Shown: positions 18,092 to 26,804, counted from the stretch's first letter. The stretch is 64,000 nt of DNA from Thermocaproicibacter sp041859875 (GCA_041859875.1 JBFLFY010000004.1:35657-99656); one strand, 5' to 3'. Notes: generated from the letters alone by a model not told the origin. Numbers and translations: made by a program.

Positions 18092-19543
18092 CTACCGTGA
18101 AGGCAGCTGCCCGGGGCCGGAAAGATCCATGCGAAGAGCGCCGTTTTTCCAGATACCTGAGCGCTTTACACGCCCCGCGCCAAACTCGGTGCCAAAACCG
18201 TTCCGGCGGCCGTTTTTCCAGCCGCCGGTGTAAAGCAGGGTGCCGCTGGGGGAAAACTCGGTTCCGCAGCCGGTGGCGGTGCCGTTTTCCCACCGGCCAA
18301 CGAAGATAGAGCCGTCACCCGCGCCGAAGGCCACACCCAGGCCGTTGCGCAGGTTCTGCTTCCAGCCGCCCACATAGCAGAGCCTGCCGGATTTGTAGTA
18401 GTAAACGCCGAAACCCTCGCGCAAGCCGCCGTGGTAGCCGCCTTCGTATGCCGTTCGCCCGCCGGGGCCCTGCGTGCGCCCAAAGCCCTCGCGCAAGCCG
18501 TCCTGCAGCCTGCCAAAGTAGAGGTAGCTTTCCATGCCGCTCACCACAATGCGCTCTGCGGGCACGACGCCCTCTTCCGGCGGGATTTCCCGCACAGGCG
18601 GAGGTTTCGCGGGCTCTTTTCTTTCTTCTGCCGCAGCGTTTTCCGGCGTTTTTTCCGCTTCCCTGCGCGCAGGCACGCCCCCGCGCACACCGCCGCGCAC
18701 ACCGCCGCGCAGCCCCCTAGCCGCAACGGCATACTTTGCCGGGTGGCCAACGTTTCTTCCTGACGGAATCCGTGGCACTGGATGCTGCGGCTTTTTTTCC
18801 GCCGCGCTTTCCGCAGGGCTTTGCACCGGATTTTCAGCCATGGCGCGCCGCTCGCTGCTCCCATCGTTTTCAATCACCTGAAAGGTAAGGTCTTCTTCCG
18901 GCGCAGCCGCCCACTCCGGCGTCAGCTGCGAAGGGTCGTCCTGCAGGCGCTGGGCAAGGCTCTGGCGCCGGGTAAGCTCCTCTTCCGTGCAAAAGCAAAA
19001 CGTACCGGCATCGGTTTCGGCTGAAATCTCCGGCTCGCCCGCTTCCGCGTTTATATAGCTCTGCGCAGCAGTTCCGGGGCTGTATGGGCACGGCACAAGC
19101 AGCGTTTCGGTTTTAGCGCCCGCTTCCCCCGGCTCCGTTTTCAAAATGCCGTTTTCCTGCCGCTTCAGCACCAGAACGGGGCTTGCCGGGTTTCCATTAT
19201 AATAGGAAGTCTGAACCCAATGCAGCCCGGCGTCATAAGTCAGCGCCGAATGCAGGCGGCCCGAAAAATTATGTACTACAATGCGGAAAGCTCCCCCCGG
19301 AAGGCGGAAGGCCTCCTGCAGCGTGGCTTTTCCGCTCGTCTTTTTCCAGAAGAGGCAGCCCTTTCCCACACGGTACTTCACCCGCACGGCCTGTCCGTTT
19401 TCTACGGCACGCACATTTCCGTGCGCTGTGCGGCCCTTTGTGAAATACCGGCGGCGCGCGTCGCCTGGCTCAAACCCGCCGGGAATATCGTACTTGCTGC
19501 TGCTTACCTTATAATATTCAATTTTGTTCGTTTGTTCCGGCAT
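18092..19543 (-). CDS. MORN-repeat protein with disordered central region
   Basis: A 483-residue protein in three parts. Residues 1-210 are a compact Trp/Tyr-containing region of unknown fold (VKYRVGKGCLFWKKTSGKAT...). Residues 210-340 are disordered and Pro/Ala/Glu-rich, and include the direct repeat RGGVRGGVRGGV. Residues 340-480 contain at least five MORN-type units: YFGRLQDGLREGFG, YEGGYHGGLREGFG, YVGGWKQNLRNGLG, FVGRWENGTATGCG and YTGGWKNGRRNGFG. MORN arrays are protein- or membrane-binding scaffolds. I chose the ATG at 19543 because GGGAGG lies just upstream; a longer frame to 19648 has no such site. The specific role is unknown. Confidence 0.75.
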   Translation of the reverse strand: MPEQTNKIEYYKVSSSKYDIPGGFEPGDARRRYFTKGRTAHGNVRAVENGQAVRVKYRVGKGCLFWKKTSGKATLQEAFRLPGGAFRIVVHNFSGRLHSALTYDAGLHWVQTSYYNGNPASPVLVLKRQENGILKTEPGEAGAKTETLLVPCPYSPGTAAQSYINAEAGEPEISAETDAGTFCFCTEEELTRRQSLAQRLQDDPSQLTPEWAAAPEEDLTFQVIENDGSSERRAMAENPVQSPAESAAEKKPQHPVPRIPSGRNVGHPAKYAVAARGLRGGVRGGVRGGVPARREAEKTPENAAAEERKEPAKPPPVREIPPEEGVVPAERIVVSGMESYLYFGRLQDGLREGFGRTQGPGGRTAYEGGYHGGLREGFGVYYYKSGRLCYVGGWKQNLRNGLGVAFGAGDGSIFVGRWENGTATGCGTEFSPSGTLLYTGGWKNGRRNGFGTEFGAGRVKRSGIWKNGALRMDLSGPGQLPSR

Positions 19544-19756
19544 AGATGTTTCCTCCCACTTCTTTCCCTTCCCCGCAGGAAAGGCGGTAAAAAGGAGCGG
19601 CTGCTTCCCAGATTTTCGGTTTTCTTCGTTCTTTTTGCAGTATGGCACGCAAAGCTGTTCCTTTGTGCTTTTTCCATTTTACCTGCATCTGCAAAAAAAA
19701 GATGGCGAAAACTGCCTCCTGCTGAGTTTTGAAAAAAAAACCACGGATTTTTCTTC

Positions 19757-19820
19757 CAAAAAAAGCAGAAGCTCCTTTTGTGCAATAAAAATATCATATC
19801 ACACATTGGGGACTTCTGCT
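19757..19820 (-). terminator. Probable terminator of the minor-pilin operon
   Basis: Read leftward, AGCAGAAG (19813-19820) pairs with CTTCTGCT (19764-19771) across a ~40-base AT-rich loop and is followed at once by seven T residues. The rest of 19544-19848 shows no gene. Confidence 0.55.
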
Positions 19821-19848
19821 ATACTTTCTGCCTGATGCTTGCCGCGGT

Positions 19849-20388
19849 TTAACTGCCGGGCGTTACCACAATATACTTTGGCGCGGGGTCGGTCACCTTC
19901 AGCGGGAGAAGGGCGCTTTTTTTCGAAATCATGGGCACGGTATTTTCGGGAACATTGTTCAGCACAATTCCGCCCGAAAACCGGAAGGTGCGGTGGTTGC
20001 TGGAGGTAATGATTTCATACTCCAGCTGCTGGTTTTCATTGATATTCTCGGTATACAGGTTCACCTGCTGAACGCCGCTTATCTGCATGACTTCCTTGCC
20101 GTTTTCCTGTACATGAAACGTACCGGACTGAAAGAAAAGATTATCAACCACACCGGTGCCCTGCGCACTTTTCACTTCAATGCTGTTCGCTGTAGGAAGA
20201 TTTTTTCGAAGCCACGTTTCCAGCAGCTGCGCATCACCGTGGTTGACATAATCCGTCGCACCGCCCATAGCATCCTGAGAACCGCTGAAAAAAGCCACGC
20301 TTGCCGCGCCGATTACGATGACCGAAATGACGCAAACCGCAATCAGCTCGACCAGTGACATTCCTTTTTTATTCATACGCCTGCGCAT
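19849..20388 (-). CDS. Minor pilin with prepilin signal (small)
   Basis: A 179-residue type IV prepilin-like protein. The signal is short: basic MRRRMNKKG, predicted cleavage after Gly9, then MSLVELIAVCVISVIVIGAA with Glu at mature position 5. The ectodomain of about 140 residues is PilW/PilJ-like in size and has no recognised family motif. It is the last gene of a three-gene leftward minor-pilin operon, 40 bases after the preceding gene. It is presumably processed by the prepilin peptidase encoded at 27397 and incorporated at low stoichiometry, perhaps at the pilus tip. Confidence 0.85.
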   Translation of the reverse strand: MRRRMNKKGMSLVELIAVCVISVIVIGAASVAFFSGSQDAMGGATDYVNHGDAQLLETWLRKNLPTANSIEVKSAQGTGVVDNLFFQSGTFHVQENGKEVMQISGVQQVNLYTENINENQQLEYEIITSSNHRTFRFSGGIVLNNVPENTVPMISKKSALLPLKVTDPAPKYIVVTPGS

Positions 20389-20427
20389 ACAATTTCCCCT
20401 TCCCGTGTACCGAACGGCTTTTCGAAG

Positions 20428-22113
20428 TTAAGAGCCTAAAAACGCATTTTTGGCGGAATCTGCACTAAGAAGGTCGACGCTTCCACCCTTTATATTATGC
20501 ATGCCAGCGCTTGCCCGGTACAGCACGGTACCGTCGCTGCTTTCGACTGTAAGGTCATGGTAAAGAACCAGCGAACTCGCGGTTACAACGAACTTGCTGC
20601 CCGCCGATTGCTTCAGCACCATAGCCGTAGAAAATTTTGCCGGGTCGCCGTCGCCACTCTGAATGTTCAGCGTTACCGTTCCCGCCTGCATGGTCACTGT
20701 TTTATTTTCCGGAAGCTGCAGCGTCGTTTTTGAATTGATAATCTGCATGGCAATCCGGTTCGCTTTATAAGTCTGCGCGTCGGAGCCCCACGAAGAATAA
20801 TTGTTCACATACATATAAACGTCTTTGCCGGTCTGGTTGGAAGGGTTAGGGTCACCGCGCTGCTGCATCCGCAGCTGGTCGCCGCTCTGCAGCACGCCAT
20901 TCTGCGTCCAGTTTGCCGCGCCGTTGTAGGTGTACGGGTACTGCTTCTGCGGCGTTGACGGCGCATTAGCCGCGTATTCGCCGGAAACAAGATTTTTTTT
21001 CTGCCATGTGCTGACAATATAATCCGCACTGTATGTTTGCAAAACAGACTTCACGCCATCGGTAACCGGCGTGAGCACACAGCCTTTGCTCCAAAGGTTC
21101 TGCGAGCGTGTAAAGGTATAAAGGCCAGCGGAATACTTTTTAACTACCATATCGGGGCTAATGCTATTGTAGTCCTTGTCGAGGCTGTCGGTCTGAATAA
21201 TTTGGCAGTCCTGGGCGAAATAAATGTAAGCATTGGAAGAGTCCAAAGGGCTAAGGTTTATCTGAGGGTCGTCGCCTTTGTCATCGTTATTTCTCTTGTA
21301 CGTAAGCGCTTCGGAGGCGATGTAGACGAAATTTGTTTTCAGGTTAGCCACCTGTGATGCGCTGTCGGCGTAAATGGAGCTGACATCCTGCAGACGCTTA
21401 CTGCTGCCGCCGTTGCCGCCAAGGAAGAAAAGGCTCGGAGCAGAAAGGTTACGGCTCTGTTTGCCAGACTCATTATGCATAATGGGGCCAAACACCACGG
21501 GGTAGGCAGAAGTGTAGTCGCCTTCCTTAAAGACTGGCGTATCCACTTTATCTGCAACCTGGTTGTTTCTGTATTTGGTGCCGTAAAGGAGAAACGGCAC
21601 ACCGCTCTCCGGGCCGGAAGGCGGGTACTCCGGCACTACCGGAGGCGGTGTCGTCGGAATGGCACCACCAAGATAGCAGTCTGCCATAGCGGAAGCGAAG
21701 CCGTTCATCTGAACGCAGTTTTTGCCGCCGTTATAGTAGGCACGGGATGTAATGCGGTAACCCACCAGTTCACTGCCATCCCACTGGTCGGTCAGAATAT
21801 ACTGCCTTTTTGCGCCCGTTGGGGAAAAATTGGCTTGGGAACTCCCACAGTAGGCAGCGCCGCTGATGTCTGCCGCCAGCTGGGCGCTGGTTGGCATTGT
21901 GCTTTTCTTAGACAAATAGGCAATCAGCGTATCAGTCAGTTTCTGCGTGGCGGCGGCGGCCCCCTCCTGAGTATCGTCCGAAAGGATGGATGTTCGCCCC
22001 GCGCTAACCAGCGAAAGTGACGCTATTACGCCGATTACCAGAATACATACCGCGCAGATTTCTTCCACAAGGGAAACACCGTGCTTGGAATTTCTCGTTT
22101 GACCTCTGGCCAT
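20428..22113 (-). CDS. Very large minor pilin (561 residues), Glu5-positive
   Basis: A prepilin with the signal SKHG|VSLVEEICAVCILVIGV (cleavage after Gly12, Glu at mature position 5) but an ectodomain of about 520 residues, far larger than normal pilins of 120-200. A Pro-rich hinge (PTTPPPVVPEYPPSGPESG, about residue 155) separates the pilin-like base from a distal part. The distal part begins VPFLLYGTKY (about 174), contains NFVYIASEALTY and IYFAQDCQI, and later WTQNGVLQSG...GKDVYMYV (about 427). The same ordered motifs recur in the neighbour at 22132, so the two proteins appear to share a distal domain. A role as adhesive or capping subunit is inferred. Confidence 0.82.
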   Translation of the reverse strand: MARGQTRNSKHGVSLVEEICAVCILVIGVIASLSLVSAGRTSILSDDTQEGAAAATQKLTDTLIAYLSKKSTMPTSAQLAADISGAAYCGSSQANFSPTGAKRQYILTDQWDGSELVGYRITSRAYYNGGKNCVQMNGFASAMADCYLGGAIPTTPPPVVPEYPPSGPESGVPFLLYGTKYRNNQVADKVDTPVFKEGDYTSAYPVVFGPIMHNESGKQSRNLSAPSLFFLGGNGGSSKRLQDVSSIYADSASQVANLKTNFVYIASEALTYKRNNDDKGDDPQINLSPLDSSNAYIYFAQDCQIIQTDSLDKDYNSISPDMVVKKYSAGLYTFTRSQNLWSKGCVLTPVTDGVKSVLQTYSADYIVSTWQKKNLVSGEYAANAPSTPQKQYPYTYNGAANWTQNGVLQSGDQLRMQQRGDPNPSNQTGKDVYMYVNNYSSWGSDAQTYKANRIAMQIINSKTTLQLPENKTVTMQAGTVTLNIQSGDGDPAKFSTAMVLKQSAGSKFVVTASSLVLYHDLTVESSDGTVLYRASAGMHNIKGGSVDLLSADSAKNAFLGS

Positions 22114-22131
22114 GCCCGTTCCTCCTTTCCA

Positions 22132-23934
22132 TTAAGAAAATGTATATTTGCCGTCTGTAATGGAGTAGCTACTGCCGCCCGGAATTGGCGCTCCAGTCGA
22201 AACATACTTTTTCATACCTGCCTTCATTGCATCCACATCCAGCAGGTTGGTTCCACACGGCACACTGTAGGTGTAGGTCGAAGGATCATGCGGGTCTACA
22301 TAATCATCTTTCGAAGGGTCCGTGAACTGCCGTAATAACTCAAAAGTGTTGCCGCTTAGGTCTTCGACCTTCAGGCCATGCGGAAGCACCAAAATAACAC
22401 TTTTTGAGTTGTCTGCCGGGTAACCGGCATAAAGGGCAGAGTTGCTGAAAGTGGGTTTCAGCACCGTTTCTTCGGAAGGTTTAAGCCAAGGGCTGCCGTT
22501 GTAGTTTTGCACATTGAGCCAGAGCCGCCCCGGGACACTTGTTGTATCGCTCGTGTCAAGCGGATCCACCTGAAAAGTAAAAGGCTGCTTCGGTACGGTA
22601 AACACGTTTGAGCTAAGGTTTTCAATTTCAAAAGTAATGCTGTGTGCTGTAAACTTTAAGAGGCTTGTCGAAGTGAAATTATTCAGTTCGCCCAGGCCGG
22701 TCGGGCACAGATTTAAATAGACATCCTTCCCTGCTTGCGGGGCACCGTCGATTGTGCCAGACTGCAGTTTGCCGCCATCCGTCCACCCTATGCCGCCGTC
22801 GCGCTCACTGGAAACCAGCGGGTAGCCCTTTGACAAAGTGGAACTGTTCAGATAAGTTACATTGTTCACATAGGTCTTAGTGGGAAATTTGCCGCCGGAA
22901 CTTTGTGAATTGCCCATTTGTACCGTAATATTTGGAGTGCCATCCTCAATCTCCGCCATGTTGGTAATCCGTTTCAGCTTCCCATTGGTGTAACTGTCAG
23001 AATCTAAAAGATCCGTTTGATCTTTGAAGTAATAATAACCGGCTGCAATACTTGGTAAACTCGCTCCTGCAATCTGAACCGCGTTGTCAGTGCCGAAGCA
23101 AACGATGCCGACATAACTGCTGTCGTTGGCGTCAGGTTGGAGAATCTGGTAGTCTGTGTTGTCTGAATCAATACTCGCCCAAAGTTCGTTTTTCAAAATA
23201 AGATGCTGGCTTTTTGTGGCATCCGCCGTCAGTTTCGTCTTAAAATAAACAAAATTTGAACTGAGAGTCCACTGCGCGCTACCTGCATCCGCACCAAACT
23301 GAAGACCGCCGTCATTGATAAAGTAAGCTTCGGGCACCCTAGTCTTCACCGTGCTGTTGCATTCCACATCCGACTTGCTAAAAATCATGGGGTACGGGGA
23401 CTGCGCATCTGTTGAAACATTAAAAGAATTCGGCGTTTTGCCGGAGTTGATAACCTGGGCGCGGCCATCATAGCGGGCACCGGCAAGAAGAAAGGTGTTC
23501 GGGCTCAAGGCGCCGTTGAAAGTCAGCGTAAAAGTATAGTTCAGCTTCTGCATTTTCCCGGAATTTTTGCCTTTTACCAGCGCAGAAATTTTCCACTGGC
23601 TGCCGCTCACATTTTTGCACTGGGCATAGCAATTTGTGCCGTCTGGGCTGCAGCTGGTGGAAAGTTCTTTGAAAGAGTCGCCATCCGGCCCCACGGAAAA
23701 CTCCGTAAGCGACCCGTTTGCCTTCGCCTTCTCACAAACGAGCATATGCGCGTACTGTATGGCGGACTTTGCCTTTAGGTAAGTCTGCCGGCTGTCGGTG
23801 CTTATCCCGGTCATGCTCAGGCTGCTGACGGAAGCCGTAAAAATAATAGACGAAAAAATAATCAGCGCCACCACAGAAACGATAACAACGACGAGCGAAA
23901 GGCCCTTTTTACTTTTTTTCACAGAAAAACACAT
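22132..23934 (-). CDS. Very large PilX-like minor pilin (600 residues) lacking Glu5
   Basis: The N-terminus VKKSKKG|LSLVVVIVSVVALIIF has a prepilin cleavage site after Gly11, but Val instead of Glu at mature position 5. That is a feature of PilX/GspK-type minor pilins that sit at the tip. The ectodomain is about 570 residues and carries the same ordered landmarks as the downstream neighbour: TFLLAGARY (about 145), NFVYFKTKL, AAGYYYFKDQ, then WTDGGKLQSG...GKDVYLNL (about 400) and NVFTVPKQPFTFQV. It is the first gene of the three-gene leftward operon, and its stop lies 18 bases before the next start. Confidence 0.82.
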   Translation of the reverse strand: MCFSVKKSKKGLSLVVVIVSVVALIIFSSIIFTASVSSLSMTGISTDSRQTYLKAKSAIQYAHMLVCEKAKANGSLTEFSVGPDGDSFKELSTSCSPDGTNCYAQCKNVSGSQWKISALVKGKNSGKMQKLNYTFTLTFNGALSPNTFLLAGARYDGRAQVINSGKTPNSFNVSTDAQSPYPMIFSKSDVECNSTVKTRVPEAYFINDGGLQFGADAGSAQWTLSSNFVYFKTKLTADATKSQHLILKNELWASIDSDNTDYQILQPDANDSSYVGIVCFGTDNAVQIAGASLPSIAAGYYYFKDQTDLLDSDSYTNGKLKRITNMAEIEDGTPNITVQMGNSQSSGGKFPTKTYVNNVTYLNSSTLSKGYPLVSSERDGGIGWTDGGKLQSGTIDGAPQAGKDVYLNLCPTGLGELNNFTSTSLLKFTAHSITFEIENLSSNVFTVPKQPFTFQVDPLDTSDTTSVPGRLWLNVQNYNGSPWLKPSEETVLKPTFSNSALYAGYPADNSKSVILVLPHGLKVEDLSGNTFELLRQFTDPSKDDYVDPHDPSTYTYSVPCGTNLLDVDAMKAGMKKYVSTGAPIPGGSSYSITDGKYTFS

Positions 23935-24012
23935 CTCCCCGCTGGATATTCCAAAGCATCCACAAATTTGCTGTATTTTATGGCACTATTTTACATTCTT
24001 TCATTCAGTGTT

Positions 24013-24041
24013 ATTATATACTGCACATTTCGAAATTTCAA
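24013..24041 (-). promoter_or_regulatory. Promoter of the minor-pilin operon
   Basis: On the minus strand TTGAAA (24036-24041) and a perfect TATAAT (24013-24018) are separated by 17 bases, about 80 bases upstream of the first minor-pilin start. Confidence 0.7.
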
Positions 24042-24138
24042 CAGGCTGAGCAATTAAAATTTTTTTCGGAATTTTGCTCCGTAAAGTTCAGCGCACTCCC
24101 ATTTCACCGCATTTCATTCTATGAAAGGGGAATGCCGT

Positions 24139-24168
24139 ATGACAAATTATCCGCCTCACGCCTGGTAA
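24139..24168 (+). CDS. Candidate leader peptide MTNYPPHAW in the pilus intergenic region
   Basis: A nine-codon ORF with AAAGGGG eight bases upstream. Codons 4-9 form the 5' arm of the terminator that follows, and the stop codon lies in its apical loop. A ribosome translating to the stop would mask this arm and prevent the hairpin. The peptide contains Pro-Pro and ends in Trp. Assignment as a leader peptide rests only on this overlap and the ribosome-binding site. Confidence 0.5.
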   Translation: MTNYPPHAW

Positions 24169-24196
24169 ATACAGCCGGGCGGCTGGCGGATTTTTT
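24149..24196 (+). terminator. Two-tier terminator overlapping the leader ORF
   Basis: The lower stem ATCCGCC/GGCGGAT and upper stem CGCCTGG/CCGGGCG are joined by a symmetric 3-by-3 internal loop, capped by a 9-base loop, and followed by six T residues. No annotated gene on this strand ends here, so it is either an attenuator of the major-pilin transcript or the end of a small RNA. Confidence 0.75.
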
Positions 24197-24200
24197 AGGC

Positions 24201-24505
24201 TGGTTTCCTCATACTGCTGTAACATCCAAGCGGTGCATTTGGTCGAACTTTTTTCATTTTGTACAATTTAAATTATTCCTATGCGCTAATTTGTGTTAAT
24301 ATGCTATTGACAATGGTTCTCTTGTGTGGCAATATATGGTTGTAAGTTTTCCAGAAGAATATTTAAGACGAATATTCCGCACCGCACACCTCTGCACCGC
24401 GCATCTCCTTGGGGCCGAACGGTAAGAACGGGCGGCGTAAAAGATTTTGGTGTACAGACGATGGAAGCTTAACAAACAACTTATTTTTGGAAGGGGATAA
24501 TCTTT
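24201..24505 (+). promoter_or_regulatory. Upstream region of the major pilin gene
   Basis: TTGACA occurs at 24307-24312 with only a weak -10 (CAATAT at 24330), which could start a pilin mRNA with a leader of about 165 bases. The leader contains the perfect 8-base palindrome GAATATTC (24371-24378), and GAATATT also occurs once more 13 bases upstream. No riboswitch consensus was recognised: the conserved cores of the c-di-GMP-I and c-di-GMP-II classes are absent to my reading. Confidence 0.4.
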
Positions 24506-25009
24506 ATGTCTATCAAGGCGAACCTTTCTGCAAAATCAGCCGTTCTGCAGAAAAAGAACAGTAAAAAAGGCTTTACTCTCGTTGAACTGGTCATTGTCAT
24601 CGCGGTCCTGGCAATTATTGCCGCCATCGCCATTCCGACCGTAGTAAACGTTATTACCAATGCAAACAAGTCGACCGACATAACCAATGCGCAGACTATT
24701 GAAAACACGATTAAAACGGCTGAGTCCGAAGTAGCCGCGAACGGAACAACTAAATCTGACCGTGCAGATGCACTTATCAAAAGCAAAACGCCGACTATTA
24801 CATTTTTGCTGCAAACCTATGGCGTCGACCCAACTATTATGTCCAGTCCAAAAACAACGGGTGCCGTATTTCACTATATTAAATCTACTGGGAAAGTAAT
24901 AGCCTGCAAGGACGACAAAACTCTCATCGACGGCACAGAGGATAAAAATCCTATTATTAAAGCCGACGGTAAATATACAATAACCGGTGACGAATTATCA
25001 GTCGGCTAA
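24506..25009 (+). CDS. Major type IV pilin candidate
   Basis: A 167-residue prepilin. A 22-residue leader ends NSKKG and is followed by the classic FTLVELVIVIAVLAIIAAIA with Glu5, giving a mature protein of about 145 residues. The ectodomain (KSTDITNAQTIENTIKTAES...) is acidic and Thr-rich, with a single Cys, so it has no disulfide loop of the Gram-negative type. A strong GGAAGGGG site and its own terminator point to high expression, as expected for the major subunit. It stands alone, divergent from the minor pilins and upstream of the assembly genes. Confidence 0.88.
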   Translation: MSIKANLSAKSAVLQKKNSKKGFTLVELVIVIAVLAIIAAIAIPTVVNVITNANKSTDITNAQTIENTIKTAESEVAANGTTKSDRADALIKSKTPTITFLLQTYGVDPTIMSSPKTTGAVFHYIKSTGKVIACKDDKTLIDGTEDKNPIIKADGKYTITGDELSVG

Positions 25010-25047
25010 TGATAATTTCTGGGCGGCCAGATTCACAGGGATTTTTG

Positions 25048-25080
25048 CAAAAGCCCGCTTCGGCGGGCTTTTGCTCTTTT
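25048..25080 (+). terminator. Terminator after the major pilin gene
   Basis: AAAAGCCCGC and GCGGGCTTTT form a stem closed by a TTCG tetraloop, followed by GCTCTTTT. It would separate abundant pilin mRNA from the assembly-gene operon. Confidence 0.9.
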
Positions 25081-25163
25081 GCTGTATTCAGCAGAAATTT
25101 CTAAAGAAGCAAAACACAGAAGTGTAAATATCATGGAACCAAAATCTTTCGCGAGGTGAGGAC

Positions 25164-26804
25164 TTGAAAAACATCTTTTTACAGCTGACTGAAAACCTTC
25201 TGCTGCTGACGCCTTCCCGCAAAAACGGCAGGCAGAATATTTTTGACACACCGCTCGTTTTTCCTCTGCCGGAAACCCTCTGCGGTGAGGGCAAAGCCCT
25301 TGCGCAGGTGCACGAACTTGCGGTCTTTGCCGCACACTGCATACGAAGCTCCAACTTAACCGGCAACAACGTAATTTTCTGCTTGGACAGCAACACCGTC
25401 GTTATCAAGGAGTTTAAGCATCTGCCGGCAAAAACCGCCGACCTGCAAAAATTTGCCAAGCTGGAAGCCCAGACTTTTCTGCAGGATGGCCCAAGCAGTT
25501 ACTTTATTGCAACACGCGAGTACGGCTACAAAGAAGCCGCAAGCGGCCAGCTGAAAGCCGTCTTTTACGCCGTGCCGCAGCCCATTATTGACTCTATTTC
25601 GCAGGAGTTCCACCGTGTGGGAGTCCGCGTGACAAAAATCTGCCCGCTGCTGAGCGGCATGATGAGCACCTGCCAGAACGCCATTGGGCTTTCGGCAAAA
25701 AGCTATATGTATAAAAACCGCACGGTTGCCGTTATTGACGTTGGGTACGAGCATGTAAGCGTTATGGTCTTCACCAACGGTTACCCGATTTTCCAGAAAG
25801 AGTTCAGCTCCGTGTGGCTTGAAATCTTGGAAATGCTGCGCCGGGAAGAAAGCTGCACCTATGAAGAAGCCCTGCACCAGATGGCACAGCCCGGTTTTCT
25901 GCTGAACGCCGGGAAAGGCATTGTTTCCGACAGCGCCGCCGCGCAAATCGGCATCCTGCTGGAGTCTGCCGCCGCTGAAGCGGTGCGCAACACGCGCGTG
26001 GTTCTTTCCTCCGAACGTTTGGAGCCGGAAAAAGTCATCGTAAGCGGCGCCGTTGCCGCGCACCCGGATTTTTTGAAATATGCCGAAAACCTCGGCCTCG
26101 GCGTGCCGTTTGAAAACGTGGAAATCACTTCGCAGCGCTACAAAACAAGCGTGGCCATTGAGCCGACAGCCAGCGCCGCCGGGTGCCACCCGATTGACTT
26201 TTTCACACTGGAAGGCCTGCTTCTTCCGCACACGCCAGTCGACTACATGCTGAACGTCAAGACAAGCTTTGGCAGCCACCAGCTGAATGTTGTGCTGTGC
26301 GTCGGCATGATTGTGGTTGCCGCGCTGGTTATGGCAATACAGCCCATCATGTACCTTGTTGCCGCACAGCAGGTGCATTCGGACGAAAACGCTTTGAATG
26401 CGCCGGAAATTACCGAAATTAAAGGGGTTCTCGCCCAGCAGGACAGCCTCCAGACGCAGCTGAAAGCGCTGAAAGCCGACGAAAACCTGCTGCCATACCA
26501 GAAGTCCAAGATGGAAGAAGCCGTCACCAAACTGCACGCGGAATTAATCCCGCAGATTGCGTCCATTACAAACTGCCAGATTGACGGCACTAAGGGTACC
26601 ATTACCCTTACATTCACGACTACCAGCTTCGAGCAGTTCAATGATGCGCGGAAGGCCGTGGCCGCTGCCAATTACTTTGACGTCCTCATTCCTTTCAGCG
26701 CCAGTGTAGACGATAAAACAAATAAATGGCAGTGCTCTGCGGCGCTGTATGTCCGCAACTACAAGCCGTTTATGACCAGTGCTGCAAACGGAGGCGGAAA
26801 ATGA
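25164..26804 (+). CDS. PilM-PilN fusion protein of the pilus assembly platform
   Basis: A 546-residue protein combining two normally separate subunits. Residues 1-345 resemble the actin-like cytoplasmic PilM: VIFCLDSNTVVIKEFKHLPA, the phosphate-binding-like AVIDVGYEHVSVMVF, and VIVSGAVAAHPDF. One transmembrane helix (about 373-398, VVLCVGMIVVAALVMAI) is followed by a coiled coil and a PilN-like periplasm-type domain. Fusion puts the inner and outer parts of the alignment complex in one chain. Translation starts at a TTG at 25164 after GAGGTGAGG. It overlaps pilO by ATGA. The PilM part is recognised with good confidence; the PilN part is inferred from topology. Confidence 0.8.
   Translation: MKNIFLQLTENLLLLTPSRKNGRQNIFDTPLVFPLPETLCGEGKALAQVHELAVFAAHCIRSSNLTGNNVIFCLDSNTVVIKEFKHLPAKTADLQKFAKLEAQTFLQDGPSSYFIATREYGYKEAASGQLKAVFYAVPQPIIDSISQEFHRVGVRVTKICPLLSGMMSTCQNAIGLSAKSYMYKNRTVAVIDVGYEHVSVMVFTNGYPIFQKEFSSVWLEILEMLRREESCTYEEALHQMAQPGFLLNAGKGIVSDSAAAQIGILLESAAAEAVRNTRVVLSSERLEPEKVIVSGAVAAHPDFLKYAENLGLGVPFENVEITSQRYKTSVAIEPTASAAGCHPIDFFTLEGLLLPHTPVDYMLNVKTSFGSHQLNVVLCVGMIVVAALVMAIQPIMYLVAAQQVHSDENALNAPEITEIKGVLAQQDSLQTQLKALKADENLLPYQKSKMEEAVTKLHAELIPQIASITNCQIDGTKGTITLTFTTTSFEQFNDARKAVAAANYFDVLIPFSASVDDKTNKWQCSAALYVRNYKPFMTSAANGGGK

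Noticed and set aside
24041..24505. A c-di-GMP riboswitch before the major pilin gene
   Set aside because: Such riboswitches control pilins in other Clostridia, but neither the GEMM-I nor the class II conserved core could be found by eye. A covariance-model scan would be decisive.
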